Shown here: positions 1-6,030 of the stretch, one piece after another | How positions within the stretch are numbered: the stretch's first letter is position 1 | Layout of the letters: every line of letters begins with the position of its first letter | Source: Beijerinckiaceae bacterium | GTDB lineage: Bacteria > Pseudomonadota > Alphaproteobacteria > Rhizobiales > Beijerinckiaceae | Assembly (NCBI GenBank): GCA_947458675.1 | Contig: CANHAW010000090.1 | Location: 1-7,492 of the forward strand | Length of the DNA: 7,492 bases | Reading direction: 5' to 3' | Notes under the pieces: model-generated | Databases searched by the model: none | What the model was told of the DNA's origin: nothing | Seen by the model: only the letters and a program-made list of their open reading frames with translations | Position numbers and translations under genes: made by a program

Positions 1-1
1 A

Positions 2-784
2 ACATCGGCGCAGCAGAAATTGCTCGAAGCGCTCGCGCAGGCTTTCGGGATTGAGAAAAAGCTGCGCCGCGTAGAGGTCTATGACAATTCGCACATTATG
101 GGCACGAATGCGGTCGGCGGCATGGTGGTCGCAGGACCGCAGGGCTTCATGAAGGCTCATTATCGCACCTTCAACATCAAAGCCGAGGAGCTCACGCCGG
201 GAGACGATTTTGGCATGATGCGCGAGGTTCTGCGCCGCCGCTTCGCGCGCCTCGTCAAGGAAGAGGGCGCGGGCGCGCCCGAGGCCTCGCCTGTGGAGGA
301 TGAGGGCCAGCAGGCCGATGCTTTTCCCTCGCGGCCCGATCTCATCCTCATCGATGGCGGGCGCGGCCAATTCGATGTCGCGCGCCAGATCCTCGATGAA
401 TTGGGTGTGGAGGGCGTCGCCCTTGCCTCCATTGCCAAGGGCGTCGACCGCAATGCCGGGCGCGAGACGTTTTTTGCGCCCGGACGCGAGCCGTTCAAAC
501 TGCCGCCACGCGATCCCGCGCTCTATTTCGTCCAGCGATTGCGCGACGAGGCGCATCGTTTTGCCATTGGCACGCACCGGGCGCGGCGGAAAAAGGATTT
601 CACCAAATCGCCCCTGGACGAGATTGCCGGGATCGGGCCGGCCCGCAAACGCGCTCTCCTGCATGCTTTCGGGACAGCCAAGGCCATTTCGCGCGCCGGT
701 CTGGCCGATTTGGAAAAAGTACCCGGAATCAATGCCGCCACGGCGCGGCTGGTCTACGATCACTTTCAGGAAAAGGGCAATTGA
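2..784 (+). CDS. uvrC: UvrABC excinuclease subunit C, C-terminal part (5' end outside window)
   Basis: UvrC makes both incisions flanking a lesion during nucleotide excision repair, acting with UvrA and UvrB in the cytoplasm. The frame is open from the first bases of the window, so the N-terminal GIY-YIG nuclease and the UvrB-binding region lie upstream. What remains is the RNase H-like 5'-incision domain and the tandem helix-hairpin-helix DNA-binding tail. The expected catalytic residues are present: Asp in YDNSH (nt 83-85), Asp in LILIDGG (nt 353-355) and His in RDEAHRF (nt 554-556). The helix-hairpin-helix motifs cover about nt 611-769 ([14 protein letters not shown] and [13 protein letters not shown]). 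A TTG at nt 20 is only an internal codon, since family homology ([10 protein letters not shown]) follows at once and the frame continues upstream of it. A Glu/Ala-rich linker (about nt 260-325) between the first and second Asp motifs looks like a variable, non-conserved insert. Identity is very secure. Confidence 0.97.
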   Translation, partial: TSAQQKLLEALAQAFGIEKKLRRVEVYDNSHIMGTNAVGGMVVAGPQGFMKAHYRTFNIKAEELTPGDDFGMMREVLRRRFARLVKEEGAGAPEASPVEDEGQQADAFPSRPDLILIDGGRGQFDVARQILDELGVEGVALASIAKGVDRNAGRETFFAPGREPFKLPPRDPALYFVQRLRDEAHRFAIGTHRARRKKDFTKSPLDEIAGIGPARKRALLHAFGTAKAISRAGLADLEKVPGINAATARLVYDHFQEKGN

Positions 785-856
785 TCGGTTGGTCACGCGC
801 TTTCGTGCAGGTCTGCTATTGACGTGGGCCCGCCGGCACTGTTTCCCTGCGACGCA

Positions 857-1447
857 ATGACGATGACCTCGCTCAAGCGCCGCGGGACCTGGAGCCTGCC
901 CAATATGCTCACCTATGGGCGGCTCGTGGCCGTTCCCGTAGTCGTGTCCCTGCTGTTCTGGCCGGAGCTGCATTGGGTGCGCTGGACCGCGCTCGGCGTC
1001 TTTGCGGCAGCCGCCATTACCGATTTTCTCGATGGCTATCTGGCCCGCGCCTGGGAGCAGCAGAGCTCGCTCGGGCGCATGCTCGATCCGATTGCCGATA
1101 AGCTTCTGGTCGCCTCCTGCCTGCTGATGCTGGTCGGCAATAAATCCATCCAGAGCTGGGATGTCTGGGCGGCCATGGTCATCCTCTGCCGCGAAATGCT
1201 CGTCTCGGGACTGCGCGAATATCTGGCAGAATTGCGCGTGTCGGTTCCGGTGACCCGTGTGGCCAAATACAAGACCACGGCGCAGCTTCTCGCGCTGGGT
1301 TTTCTGATTGCGGGGCCGGCGGGAGAAATCGTTCTGCCGGGGACGCAAATCATCGGCCTGACCCTGCTCTGGACCGCAGCCATCCTGACGCTCTACACCG
1401 GCTGGGACTATATGAAGTCCGGCCTGAAACATGTCAGCGACGAGTGA
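857..1447 (+). CDS. pgsA: CDP-diacylglycerol--glycerol-3-phosphate 3-phosphatidyltransferase
   Basis: An inner-membrane enzyme that joins CDP-diacylglycerol and glycerol-3-phosphate to give phosphatidylglycerol phosphate, the committed step to phosphatidylglycerol and cardiolipin. Read from ATG 857 the protein is 196 aa, a normal family length. The complete CDP-alcohol phosphatidyltransferase signature DxxDGxxARx8GxxxDxxxD is present without deviation at residues 56-81 (DFLDGYLAR, then GRMLDPIAD), supplying the four metal-binding aspartates. Hydrophobic segments at about 23-36 and 44-55 and further ones in the C-terminal half fit a multi-pass membrane protein. The amino end SLPNMLTYGRL is the usual PgsA start region. 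The frame is open back to GTG 824, but that would add residues unlike the family and has no Shine-Dalgarno; ATG 857 or ATG 863 is preferred, although neither has a good ribosome site. The closest-matching alternative is another CDP-alcohol transferase such as phosphatidylserine synthase, but the NMLTYGRL start favours PgsA. Confidence 0.93.
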   Translation: MTMTSLKRRGTWSLPNMLTYGRLVAVPVVVSLLFWPELHWVRWTALGVFAAAAITDFLDGYLARAWEQQSSLGRMLDPIADKLLVASCLLMLVGNKSIQSWDVWAAMVILCREMLVSGLREYLAELRVSVPVTRVAKYKTTAQLLALGFLIAGPAGEIVLPGTQIIGLTLLWTAAILTLYTGWDYMKSGLKHVSDE

Positions 1448-1453
1448 CGCGCG

Positions 1454-1705
1454 ATGAAAGCCATTTATTTCGCCTGGGTGCGTGAGCGCATCGGCAAGCC
1501 GGAAGAAGAGATTGCGCCGCCCGCGCATGTGGTCACCGTGGGCGACCTCCTTTCCTGGCTGAAGGGCAAGGGCGAGGAATATGAATATGCGTTTGAAAAT
1601 GCGCAGGTGATCCGCGTTGCCATGGACAAGAAACATGTCCGCCACGATGCGAAAATAGAAGGTGCGCGCGAGATCGCCTTTTTCCCGCCGATGACGGGTG
1701 GCTGA
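1454..1705 (+). CDS. moaD: Molybdopterin synthase small subunit (sulfur carrier MoaD)
   Basis: MoaD is a small ubiquitin-fold protein. Its C-terminal glycine is adenylated and thiocarboxylated, and it then donates sulfur to cyclic pyranopterin monophosphate inside molybdopterin synthase. The 83-aa product has the family length (about 80 aa) and ends in the required Gly-Gly (FFPPMTGG), with the beta-grasp opening MKAIYFAWVRERIG. It starts six bases after the pgsA stop and shares one base with moaE (TGATG), so the three genes are probably co-transcribed and moaD/moaE translation is coupled at the ratio the heterotetramer needs. The ribosome site before ATG 1454 is weak (only a GAG near 1442). 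It could be confused with ThiS-like carriers, but the adjacent moaE settles the assignment. Confidence 0.96.
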   Translation: MKAIYFAWVRERIGKPEEEIAPPAHVVTVGDLLSWLKGKGEEYEYAFENAQVIRVAMDKKHVRHDAKIEGAREIAFFPPMTGG

Positions 1706-2163
1706 TGCTGACAATCCGCATTCAGCGTGAGGATTTCGATCCGGCGAAGGAAGCCGAGGCGTTGACACACGGGCGCACAGATGTTGGTGCGCTGGTCACT
1801 TTCACCGGCCTTTGCCGCAGCGAGGCCGGCGCGCTTTGTGCGCTCGAACTTGAACATTATCCGGGCATGGCCGAGATGGAACTGGAGCGCATCGCGCAAG
1901 AGGCGCGCGCCCGCTGGCCTGTCGATGGCATTGTCGTCCTGCATCGCTATGGCAAGATCGAGCCGGGCGAGCGAATTGTCTTTGTCGCTGTCAGCGGCGG
2001 GCATCGCGGCGAGGCGTTTCACGCGGCCGAATATATTATGGATTTTCTCAAAACCTCCGCGCCTTTCTGGAAGCGCGAGCATCATGTCGATGGCTCGGCC
2101 GGCGGCTGGGTCGAGGCCAAGGATGCCGACGATACTGCCGCCGAGCGGTGGAAGCGGAAATAA
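1705..2163 (+). CDS. moaE: Molybdopterin synthase catalytic subunit MoaE
   Basis: MoaE is the large subunit of molybdopterin synthase. It binds the MoaD C-terminus and inserts two sulfurs into cyclic pyranopterin monophosphate to form the dithiolene of molybdopterin. The 152-aa product has normal length. Family landmarks visible in order are GALVTFTGLCR (29-38), LELEHYPGMAE (47-57), VLHRYGKIEPGE (78-89), VAVSGGHRGEAF (94-105) and FLKTSAPFWKRE (114-125). The last holds Lys116 and Lys123, matching the two active-site lysines of the Escherichia coli enzyme. The ATG overlaps the moaD TGA, and the only ribosome-binding help is a weak GGGTGG inside the moaD end, so translation is likely coupled. 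The gene ends directly against a rho-independent terminator. No moaA, moaB, moaC or mobA gene lies in the window, so the rest of the pathway must be elsewhere. Confidence 0.97.
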   Translation: MLTIRIQREDFDPAKEAEALTHGRTDVGALVTFTGLCRSEAGALCALELEHYPGMAEMELERIAQEARARWPVDGIVVLHRYGKIEPGERIVFVAVSGGHRGEAFHAAEYIMDFLKTSAPFWKREHHVDGSAGGWVEAKDADDTAAERWKRK

Positions 2164-2191
2164 AAAAAGCCGCCCTTCCGGGCGGCTTTTT
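2164..2191. terminator. Bidirectional rho-independent terminator between moaE and ilvE
   Basis: A perfect 7-bp GC stem, GCCGCCC (2169-2175) with GGGCGGC (2180-2186), closes a four-base TTCC loop. It is flanked by an A run (2164-2168) and a T run (2187-2191) that extend the pairing to 12 bp. The T run serves the + strand and the A run serves the - strand, so the same hairpin can end transcription of uvrC-pgsA-moaDE and of the convergent ilvE. It begins immediately after the moaE stop codon and lies 21 bp beyond the ilvE stop. Confidence 0.93.
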
Positions 2192-2212
2192 CTATTTCCG
2201 TGAAGTCTCGCC

Positions 2213-3085
2213 TCACTTGTTCACTTCGGCCGTATAATCCTCGATCAACTGGCGCGAGATGGCGCCGGGGACGAAATTATAGGGGCCGACTTGCGACACG
2301 GGAGTTACTTCCGCGCCGGTGCCGCAGATGAAACATTCCTCAAGGCTCGCCAGTTCTTCCGGCATGATGCGGCGCTCGACCACTGCGATCCCGCGACGCT
2401 TGGCGAGATCGATCACGGTGCGGCGCGTAATGCCATCGAGGAAGCAATCGGCAATCGGCGTATGGATGGCGCCATCCTTGGTGAAGAAAATATTCGCGCC
2501 GGTGCATTCGGCAACGCGGCCCTGCCAATCGAGCATCATGGCATCGGCAAAGCCTTTGCGCTCAGCCCGGTGTTTGCTGATCGTGCAGATCATATAGAGG
2601 CCCGCAGCCTTGGAATGGCAGGGCGCGGTCATCGGATCGGGGCGACGATATTCGGCAATGTCGAGCTTGATGCCCTTCATTTTCTGATCGACGTCGAACA
2701 TGCTGGGCCAATCCCAAACTGCAATGGCGACATTGATCGTGGCGTGCTGGGCGGCGACCGCCATCATTTCGCTACCGCGCCAGGCAACCGGGCGGACGTA
2801 GCAATTCTGAAAACCGTTTTTCTCGACCGTCAGGCGTTTGGCGGCATCGAGTTCGGCGACGGAAAAGGGAATCTCAAAGTCGAGCATTTCGGCCGATTTC
2901 CGGAAACGCTCCGAATGTTCGGAGATTTTGAAAATCTTCCCGCCATAGGCGCGCTCGCCTTCGAAAACGCAGGACGCATAGTGCAGGCCATGCGACAGGA
3001 CATGCAGTTTGGCATCTTGCCACGGTACAAGCGCACCGTTCATCCAGATGAAACCGTCACGCTGGTCGAAAGGCAAAACGGACAT
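2213..3085 (-). CDS. ilvE: Branched-chain amino acid aminotransferase (class IV, PLP-dependent)
   Basis: A cytoplasmic fold-type IV aminotransferase that interconverts leucine, isoleucine and valine with their 2-oxo acids using glutamate/2-oxoglutarate; it performs the last step of branched-chain amino acid synthesis. The 290-aa length is typical. The opening IWMNGALVPWQDAKLHVLSHGLHY and FEGERAYGG (residues 42-49) match the BCAT family. The PLP Schiff-base lysine is Lys159 in APCHSKAAGLY, and ADAMMLDWQGRVAECTGANIF (180-200) carries the class IV signature with Glu193. The start ATG (complement of 3083-3085) has a clear AGGAG (complement of 3093-3097) seven bases upstream. The gene stands alone, convergent to moaE and divergent from the MarR-type operon. 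Other class IV enzymes (D-amino acid aminotransferase, aminodeoxychorismate lyase) are less likely given the signature and length. Confidence 0.93.
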   Translation of the reverse strand: MSVLPFDQRDGFIWMNGALVPWQDAKLHVLSHGLHYASCVFEGERAYGGKIFKISEHSERFRKSAEMLDFEIPFSVAELDAAKRLTVEKNGFQNCYVRPVAWRGSEMMAVAAQHATINVAIAVWDWPSMFDVDQKMKGIKLDIAEYRRPDPMTAPCHSKAAGLYMICTISKHRAERKGFADAMMLDWQGRVAECTGANIFFTKDGAIHTPIADCFLDGITRRTVIDLAKRRGIAVVERRIMPEELASLEECFICGTGAEVTPVSQVGPYNFVPGAISRQLIEDYTAEVNK

Positions 3086-3256
3086 GAACAGGCTCCTGCG
3101 GGTAGCGCCCCCAAACGCCTGCGCTCAGGCCAGGGAAAATCGCCAAACCCCTCGTTTTTGATGGAATAGGTCCGCCCAAAGGGTCAAAAGCGGCTCTTGA
3201 CGACTAACAATCGAACTGAAATATGTCAATATGGCTGACGTAACAGGGATCACCTG
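3086..3256. promoter_or_regulatory. Divergent intergenic region between ilvE and the MarR-type operon
   Basis: These 171 bases must hold the promoters for both flanking genes. On the + strand TTGACG (3197-3202) resembles a -35 box. Candidate -10 boxes AATATG (3220-3225, spacer 17) or TATGTC (3222-3227, spacer 19) are poor matches to consensus. On the - strand TTGACC (complement of 3182-3187) is a possible -35 for ilvE without a good -10 at standard spacing. AGGGA (3245-3249) is a ribosome site seven bases before the MarR-gene ATG. Assignment is by eye only and the exact boxes are uncertain. Confidence 0.45.
3222..3242. promoter_or_regulatory. Imperfect palindrome, possible operator for the MarR-type regulator
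   Basis: Half-sites TATGTCA (3222-3228) and TGACGTA (3236-3242) are inverted with six of seven positions matching, separated by a seven-base spacer. The site overlaps or immediately follows the candidate -10 region and ends 14 bp before the MarR-gene start, where a bound dimer would block transcription. MarR proteins commonly autoregulate through such palindromes. That this one is bound by the neighbouring gene product is inference. Confidence 0.3.
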
Positions 3257-3796
3257 ATGAATCAGGCTCTGCAGGCAAATCCGCATCTACGCAGACCCAC
3301 GGGCAAGGACGCGGCAGGCGTCGCGCCCATGTTCGACATGATCGAATTGTTCTTTTTTGCCTATCGCGATTTCGTCGGCGATGCCGACCGGCTGTTGGCT
3401 GCCATGAGTTTCGGGCGCGCCCATCACCGCGTGCTGCATTTCGTCAATCGCCAGCCGGGCCTGATGATCGCAGAATTGCTGGAAATTCTCGGCATCACCA
3501 AGCAGAGCCTCAACCGTGTGCTGAAGGAATTGCTGGATACGGGCTATGTCGAGGCTCGGCCCGGCACCAGTGACCGGCGCCAGCGTCTGCTCTATCCCAC
3601 GCCCAAGGGCCGACGCCTGGCCATGGATCTGTCAGAACTGCAAAGCCAGCGTTTTGAGCGGGCTTTGGGCGAATTGCCTGAGGGCGCACGCGCGCATGCG
3701 ATTGAATTTCTCCATGCTATGATTGAGCCCAGCGAGCGCGACAAGGTCGCGCGTCTGGTCTGGGGTCTGCCGCGCGGCGGTTCCGGGGAGGAATGA
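3257..3796 (+). CDS. petP: MarR-family winged-helix transcriptional regulator (PetP-like)
   Basis: A 179-aa DNA-binding protein of the MarR family, expected to act as a cytoplasmic dimer. After an amino tail (about 1-25) come dimerisation helices, then the winged helix: helix-turn-helix at about residues 69-93 (LMIAELLEILGITKQSLNRVLKEL in outline) and the wing with the MarR-typical basic DRRQRLLYPTPKG (106-118). A C-terminal helix (about 120-150) completes the dimer interface. The ATG at 3257 has AGGGA seven bases upstream. Its stop overlaps the start of the response regulator (ATGATG at 3793-3798), so the two are translationally coupled. The same MarR-regulator pairing is known as PetP-PetR in Rhodobacter capsulatus, and the symbol is given by that arrangement rather than by sequence comparison, which I could not run. 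Ligand and targets are unknown. Confidence 0.82.
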   Translation: MNQALQANPHLRRPTGKDAAGVAPMFDMIELFFFAYRDFVGDADRLLAAMSFGRAHHRVLHFVNRQPGLMIAELLEILGITKQSLNRVLKELLDTGYVEARPGTSDRRQRLLYPTPKGRRLAMDLSELQSQRFERALGELPEGARAHAIEFLHAMIEPSERDKVARLVWGLPRGGSGEE

Positions 3797-4530
3797 TGCA
3801 GGAACCTGCCGGTAAAGCCGCTCCGGCTCCGATCACCGACGATGCGCCGCATCTGCTCGTTGTCGACGATGACCGGCGTATTCGCGCCCTGATCTCGCGT
3901 TTTCTTATCGGCCAGGGTTATCGCGTGACCAGCGCCGGCACGGCAGCGGAAGCGCGCGGGCGCCTGCGCTCGCTGCATTTCGATCTCATCGTGCTCGATG
4001 TGATGATGCCGGGCGAAACCGGGCTCGAATTTGCCAAAAAATTCCGCCTCGATTCCGATGTGCCAATTCTCATGCTGACGGCGCGGACAGAAATCGATGA
4101 CCGCGTCCGCGGGCTTGAGGTCGGCGCCGACGATTATCTGGCGAAACCTTTCGAGCCGAAAGAATTGTCGCTGCGCATTGCCTCGATCCTGCGACGCACG
4201 GCTGTGCGTTCCGAGCAGCCTGTTGTGGCCAGTGTGCCGAGCGTGCGTTTTGGTGCATTCGTTTTCAATCTCGAGCGCGGCGAATTGCGCCAGGGCGAAG
4301 AGATGATTCGTCTGACCGATCGCGAGCGCTTCATGCTGCGCCTGCTGTCCAATGCCGCCGGCGAGCCCGTGTCGCGTGAAGAACTGGCAGGGGAGGGCGG
4401 CGCCAATAATGAGCGCACGGTCGATGTGCAGATCAACCGTCTGCGGCGCAAGATTGAGATCGATCCCACCAATCCGCTGCATTTGCAGACAGCGCGCGGC
4501 ACAGGCTATCGCCTGATGCTGGATCGGTGA
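3793..4530 (+). CDS. petR: OmpR/PhoB-family DNA-binding response regulator (PetR-like)
   Basis: A 245-aa two-component output protein. The receiver domain (about 20-133) has the acidic pocket Asp25-Asp27 (LLVVDDD), phospho-acceptor Asp69 in LIVLDVMMPGE, the conserved Thr96 in ILMLTAR and Lys118 in DYLAKPFEP, so it should be phosphorylatable. A linker (about 134-150) leads to an OmpR-type winged helix (about 151-243) whose recognition helix lies in ERTVDVQINRLRRKIE and which ends in the usual RGTGYRLM. The start could be ATG 3793 or ATG 3796; GGGGAGGA (3785-3792) abuts the first and sits at a slightly better distance from the second. The kinase that probably activates it begins nine bases after its stop. 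PetR of Rhodobacter capsulatus, described as needed for photosynthetic and respiratory growth and encoded after petP, is the likely relative; the family call is certain, the symbol less so. Confidence 0.9.
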   Translation: MMQEPAGKAAPAPITDDAPHLLVVDDDRRIRALISRFLIGQGYRVTSAGTAAEARGRLRSLHFDLIVLDVMMPGETGLEFAKKFRLDSDVPILMLTARTEIDDRVRGLEVGADDYLAKPFEPKELSLRIASILRRTAVRSEQPVVASVPSVRFGAFVFNLERGELRQGEEMIRLTDRERFMLRLLSNAAGEPVSREELAGEGGANNERTVDVQINRLRRKIEIDPTNPLHLQTARGTGYRLMLDR

Positions 4531-4539
4531 GGCGGGCGC

Positions 4540-5913
4540 ATGAGCCTCTCTTCTTTTCCGGCTTATTTTGAACGTCCACGTGCGGCCTGGCGCAATTTTA
4601 CGCGCGGCATTGCTGAATATATGCCCAAGGGGCTTTATGCGCGCTCCCTGCTCATCGTCATTGTGCCGATGGTCGTGCTGCAATCGGCCATTGCCTATTT
4701 CTTCATGGAGCGTCACTGGCAATTGGTGACGTTCCGCCTGTCCACCGCCGTGGTGCAGGACATTGCCACGATTGCCGATCTCTATCGCGCCAATAATTCT
4801 CCTGAAAATGTCGCACTGCTGCAGCGTGTGGCGACATCGCGGCTGGGTTTTGACGTGCAATTCCTGCCGCGCGAACCTTTGCCGCCGGCGCTGCCGAAAC
4901 CGTTTTTCTCCATTCTCGATCAGGCTTTGTCGCGCGAAATCTCGACGCAGATTCGCCGCCCCTTCTGGATCGATACTGTGGGGCGTTCGAGCCTGGTGGA
5001 AATCCGCATCCAGCTCGAAGATTCGACGATGCGTATTCTCGCCAATCGCAATGCGGCCTATGCGTCCAATTCGCATATTTTCCTTGTCTGGATGGTAGGC
5101 ACGTCGCTGGTGCTGCTGGCCGTCTCCATCGCCTTTTTGCGCAACCAGATCCGGCCGATCCTGCGACTGGCGCAGGCGGCACAGGATTTCGGCAAGGGCC
5201 GCGAGGCCGATTGGCGCCCGCAAGGCGCGCTCGAAGTGCGTCAGGCAGGCTATGCTTTCATGGAGATGAAACGGCGTATCGAGCGCGCGATGGAACAGCG
5301 GACGGCCATGCTGAATGGCGTCAGCCACGATCTTCGCACGGTTCTGACGCGATTCAAATTGTCGCTGGCGCTGCTCGGAGACGGGCCGGAATTTGAGGCT
5401 CTGCAGAAAGACATTGAGGAAATGCAGCGCATGCTGGAGGCCTATCTCGCCTTCGCGCGCGGCGATGCGGGCGAGGCGGCAGCACCTACCGATATTCGCG
5501 CTCTGCTGGAAGAATTGAAGGCCGATGCGGAGCGCCAGGGCCACCCCTCGCAGATCGAAGTCTCGGGCGCGAGCAATGTCATCGTGCGCCCCGATGCCTT
5601 CAAGCGCTGTCTGTCCAATCTGGTCGCCAATGCCTTGCGCTATGGCAATCGCATCGATCTCACCGCCGCGCATGATGCGCGCTTTCTCACCATTCACGTC
5701 GATGACGATGGCCCCGGCATTCCTCAAGACGAGCGCGAGGACGTCTTCCGTCCCTTCTATCAGCGCGATGAGGCGCGCACGCTGGAGGAAGGTTTCGGCA
5801 CAGGCCTCGGCCTCGCCATTGCCCGCGACATCGCCCGCTCGCATGGCGGCGACATCCAGCTCTCGCAAAGCCCGCTGGGCGGATTAAGAGCCAGCGTCAG
5901 AGTGCCGGTTTAG
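4540..5913 (+). CDS. EnvZ-like membrane sensor histidine kinase
   Basis: A 457-aa inner-membrane kinase, presumably the partner of the upstream OmpR-type regulator. Order of parts: cytoplasmic amino end, transmembrane helix 1 (about 36-56, SLLIVIVPMVVLQSAIAYFF), a periplasmic sensor region of about 120 residues with no recognised motif, transmembrane helix 2 (about 180-200), a HAMP linker (about 201-252), the dimerisation/phosphotransfer domain with H-box NGVSHDLRT (His263), then the ATPase domain with N-box Asn360/Asn364 (LSNLVANALRYG), G1 DDGPGI (389-394), F-box FRPFYQRD (403-410) and G2 GTGLGL (420-425). All catalytic elements are intact. The HDLRT pattern keeps the Asp and Thr associated with phosphatase activity, but the residue after Thr is Val where EnvZ has Pro. 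A GAGG (4529-4532) overlapping the regulator stop codon is a well-placed ribosome site. The signal sensed cannot be told from the sequence. Confidence 0.93.
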   Translation: MSLSSFPAYFERPRAAWRNFTRGIAEYMPKGLYARSLLIVIVPMVVLQSAIAYFFMERHWQLVTFRLSTAVVQDIATIADLYRANNSPENVALLQRVATSRLGFDVQFLPREPLPPALPKPFFSILDQALSREISTQIRRPFWIDTVGRSSLVEIRIQLEDSTMRILANRNAAYASNSHIFLVWMVGTSLVLLAVSIAFLRNQIRPILRLAQAAQDFGKGREADWRPQGALEVRQAGYAFMEMKRRIERAMEQRTAMLNGVSHDLRTVLTRFKLSLALLGDGPEFEALQKDIEEMQRMLEAYLAFARGDAGEAAAPTDIRALLEELKADAERQGHPSQIEVSGASNVIVRPDAFKRCLSNLVANALRYGNRIDLTAAHDARFLTIHVDDDGPGIPQDEREDVFRPFYQRDEARTLEEGFGTGLGLAIARDIARSHGGDIQLSQSPLGGLRASVRVPV

Positions 5914-5914
5914 T

Positions 5915-6026
5915 CGTCATTGCGAGCGGAGCGAAGCAATCCAGAGCCGCATGTGTGGCCTGTCGCGTCACGAGAAAGATACTGCGATTCTGGATTGCTT
6001 CGTCGCTTGCGCTCCTCGCAATGACG
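5915..6026. repeat. Dispersed intergenic inverted repeat (CGTCATTGCGAG family)
   Basis: Two long arms face each other across a 43-base loop (5946-5988). CGTCATTGCGAG (5915-5926) is the exact reverse complement of CTCGCAATGACG (6015-6026), and CGAAGCAATCCAGA (5932-5945) is the exact reverse complement of TCTGGATTGCTTCG (5989-6002). Between these 12- and 14-bp perfect blocks lies an asymmetric bulge of 5 versus 12 bases. I recognise this sequence as an abundant small repeat in alphaproteobacterial and other genomes, often mis-called as tiny proteins reading ARSASDEAI or LDCFAPLAM. It starts two bases after the kinase stop and ends four bases before the COQ9-family stop, filling the convergent gap. 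The folded form may serve as a terminator for both genes, although there is no T run. Mobility by a transposase acting in trans is possible but not shown. Confidence 0.9.
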
Positions 6027-6030
6027 GCTG

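Noticed and set aside
1465..2085. A 206-codon open frame on the - strand across moaD and moaE
   Set aside because: It overlaps two clearly identified genes for nearly its whole length and shows no motif of its own.
2291..3169. A 292-codon open frame on the + strand opposite ilvE
   Set aside because: The translation is compositionally odd (His, Gly, Arg-rich, no motifs) and the - strand frame encodes a full aminotransferase with its PLP lysine.
3592..5868. A 758-codon open frame on the - strand opposite the MarR, regulator and kinase genes
   Set aside because: The regulator and kinase share one reading register, so the antisense frame of their GC3-biased codons stays open across both. Its translation is His/Arg/Ala/Gln-rich with no recognisable domain, while the + strand genes carry complete family motifs.
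5915..6026. The inverted repeat as a CRISPR array or an insertion sequence with its own gene
   Set aside because: There is one pair of arms rather than evenly spaced direct repeats, and the 43-base loop is too short to encode a transposase.
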